Source: Pontibacter deserti (GTDB taxonomy: Bacteria > Bacteroidota > Bacteroidia > Cytophagales > Hymenobacteraceae). From it: a stretch of 64,000 nucleotides of DNA. The notes beneath the pieces were generated by a model. That model did not search any database and was not told the origin of the DNA. It saw only the letters and a program-made list of their open reading frames with translations. The position numbers and the translations under genes are program-made. Shown here piece by piece: positions 62,447 through 64,000 of this stretch (its first letter is position 1; each line of letters opens with the position of its first letter). Where the stretch lies: contig NZ_JALPRS010000001.1 in NCBI RefSeq assembly GCF_023630255.1, positions 186,001-250,000 on the forward strand. The letters run 5' to 3'.

Positions 62447-64000
<1,554 letters not shown>

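Overview
The window is a chromosomal segment of a Bacteroidota bacterium. Evidence: promoter boxes of the TAnnTTTG type in front of tRNA genes, a scarcity of Shine-Dalgarno sites, many MKK...C lipoproteins, Bat-type VWA/TPR proteins and a nuoHIJKLMN block. Gene content and the very frequent heptamer AAGTATA/TATACTT make me think of a Cytophagales member of the Hymenobacteraceae (Pontibacter-like); that placement is inference.

Layout. 1-8.6 kb: DEAD-box RNA helicase (runs off the left edge), CaiB-type CoA-transferase, an EF-hand lipoprotein, phenylalanine hydroxylase, a phosphatase-superfamily lipoprotein, and two tiny hydrophobic ORFs, each followed by a strong terminator. 8.6-15.9 kb: ABC-F ATPase, SPW and RDD membrane proteins, glutamate racemase, a repeat-filled intergenic zone, a ygiB-ygiC pair and a methionine aminopeptidase. 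16.0-25.2 kb: membrane arm of respiratory complex I (nuoH, I, J, K, L, M, N) with a CDF-type metal transporter inserted between nuoK and nuoL. 25.2-40 kb: purF, a MORN-type repeat protein, a HEAT-like protein, thiolase, an S9 peptidase, thioesterases, an HD hydrolase, a TetR regulator with two matching operators, and batB-batC. 40.1-40.5 kb: tRNA-Ser(GCT), tRNA-Pro(TGG), tRNA-Arg(TCT).

40,517-58,625 is an integrated mobile element of about 18.1 kb. It entered the 3' end of tRNA-Arg and is flanked by a perfect 47-bp direct repeat (attL 40,470-40,516; attR 58,579-58,625). Its right half is a compact leftward module: tyrosine integrase, an unknown 383-aa protein, an excisionase-like HTH protein, a 36-aa translationally coupled ORF, a KilA-N protein, a family-A-polymerase-like protein resembling the TV-Pol group, and a second HTH protein. 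Its left half is cargo: a 1238-aa TPR / GreA-B-C-like / PIN-like protein, lipoproteins, small unknown proteins, an overlapping HEPN-like two-gene module, and a secreted M23 peptidase lipoprotein with a secreted neighbour. The element is more AT-rich than its surroundings and nearly lacks the AAGTATA heptamer, consistent with transfer. The cargo looks defence- or conflict-related, but this is not demonstrated.

58.7-64 kb returns to core genome: cytochrome c, SCO1-type copper chaperone and a lipoprotein in an overlapping set, a DUF2267 protein, a DUF486 protein, a SIMPL-like lipoprotein and the first 516 codons of gyrB.
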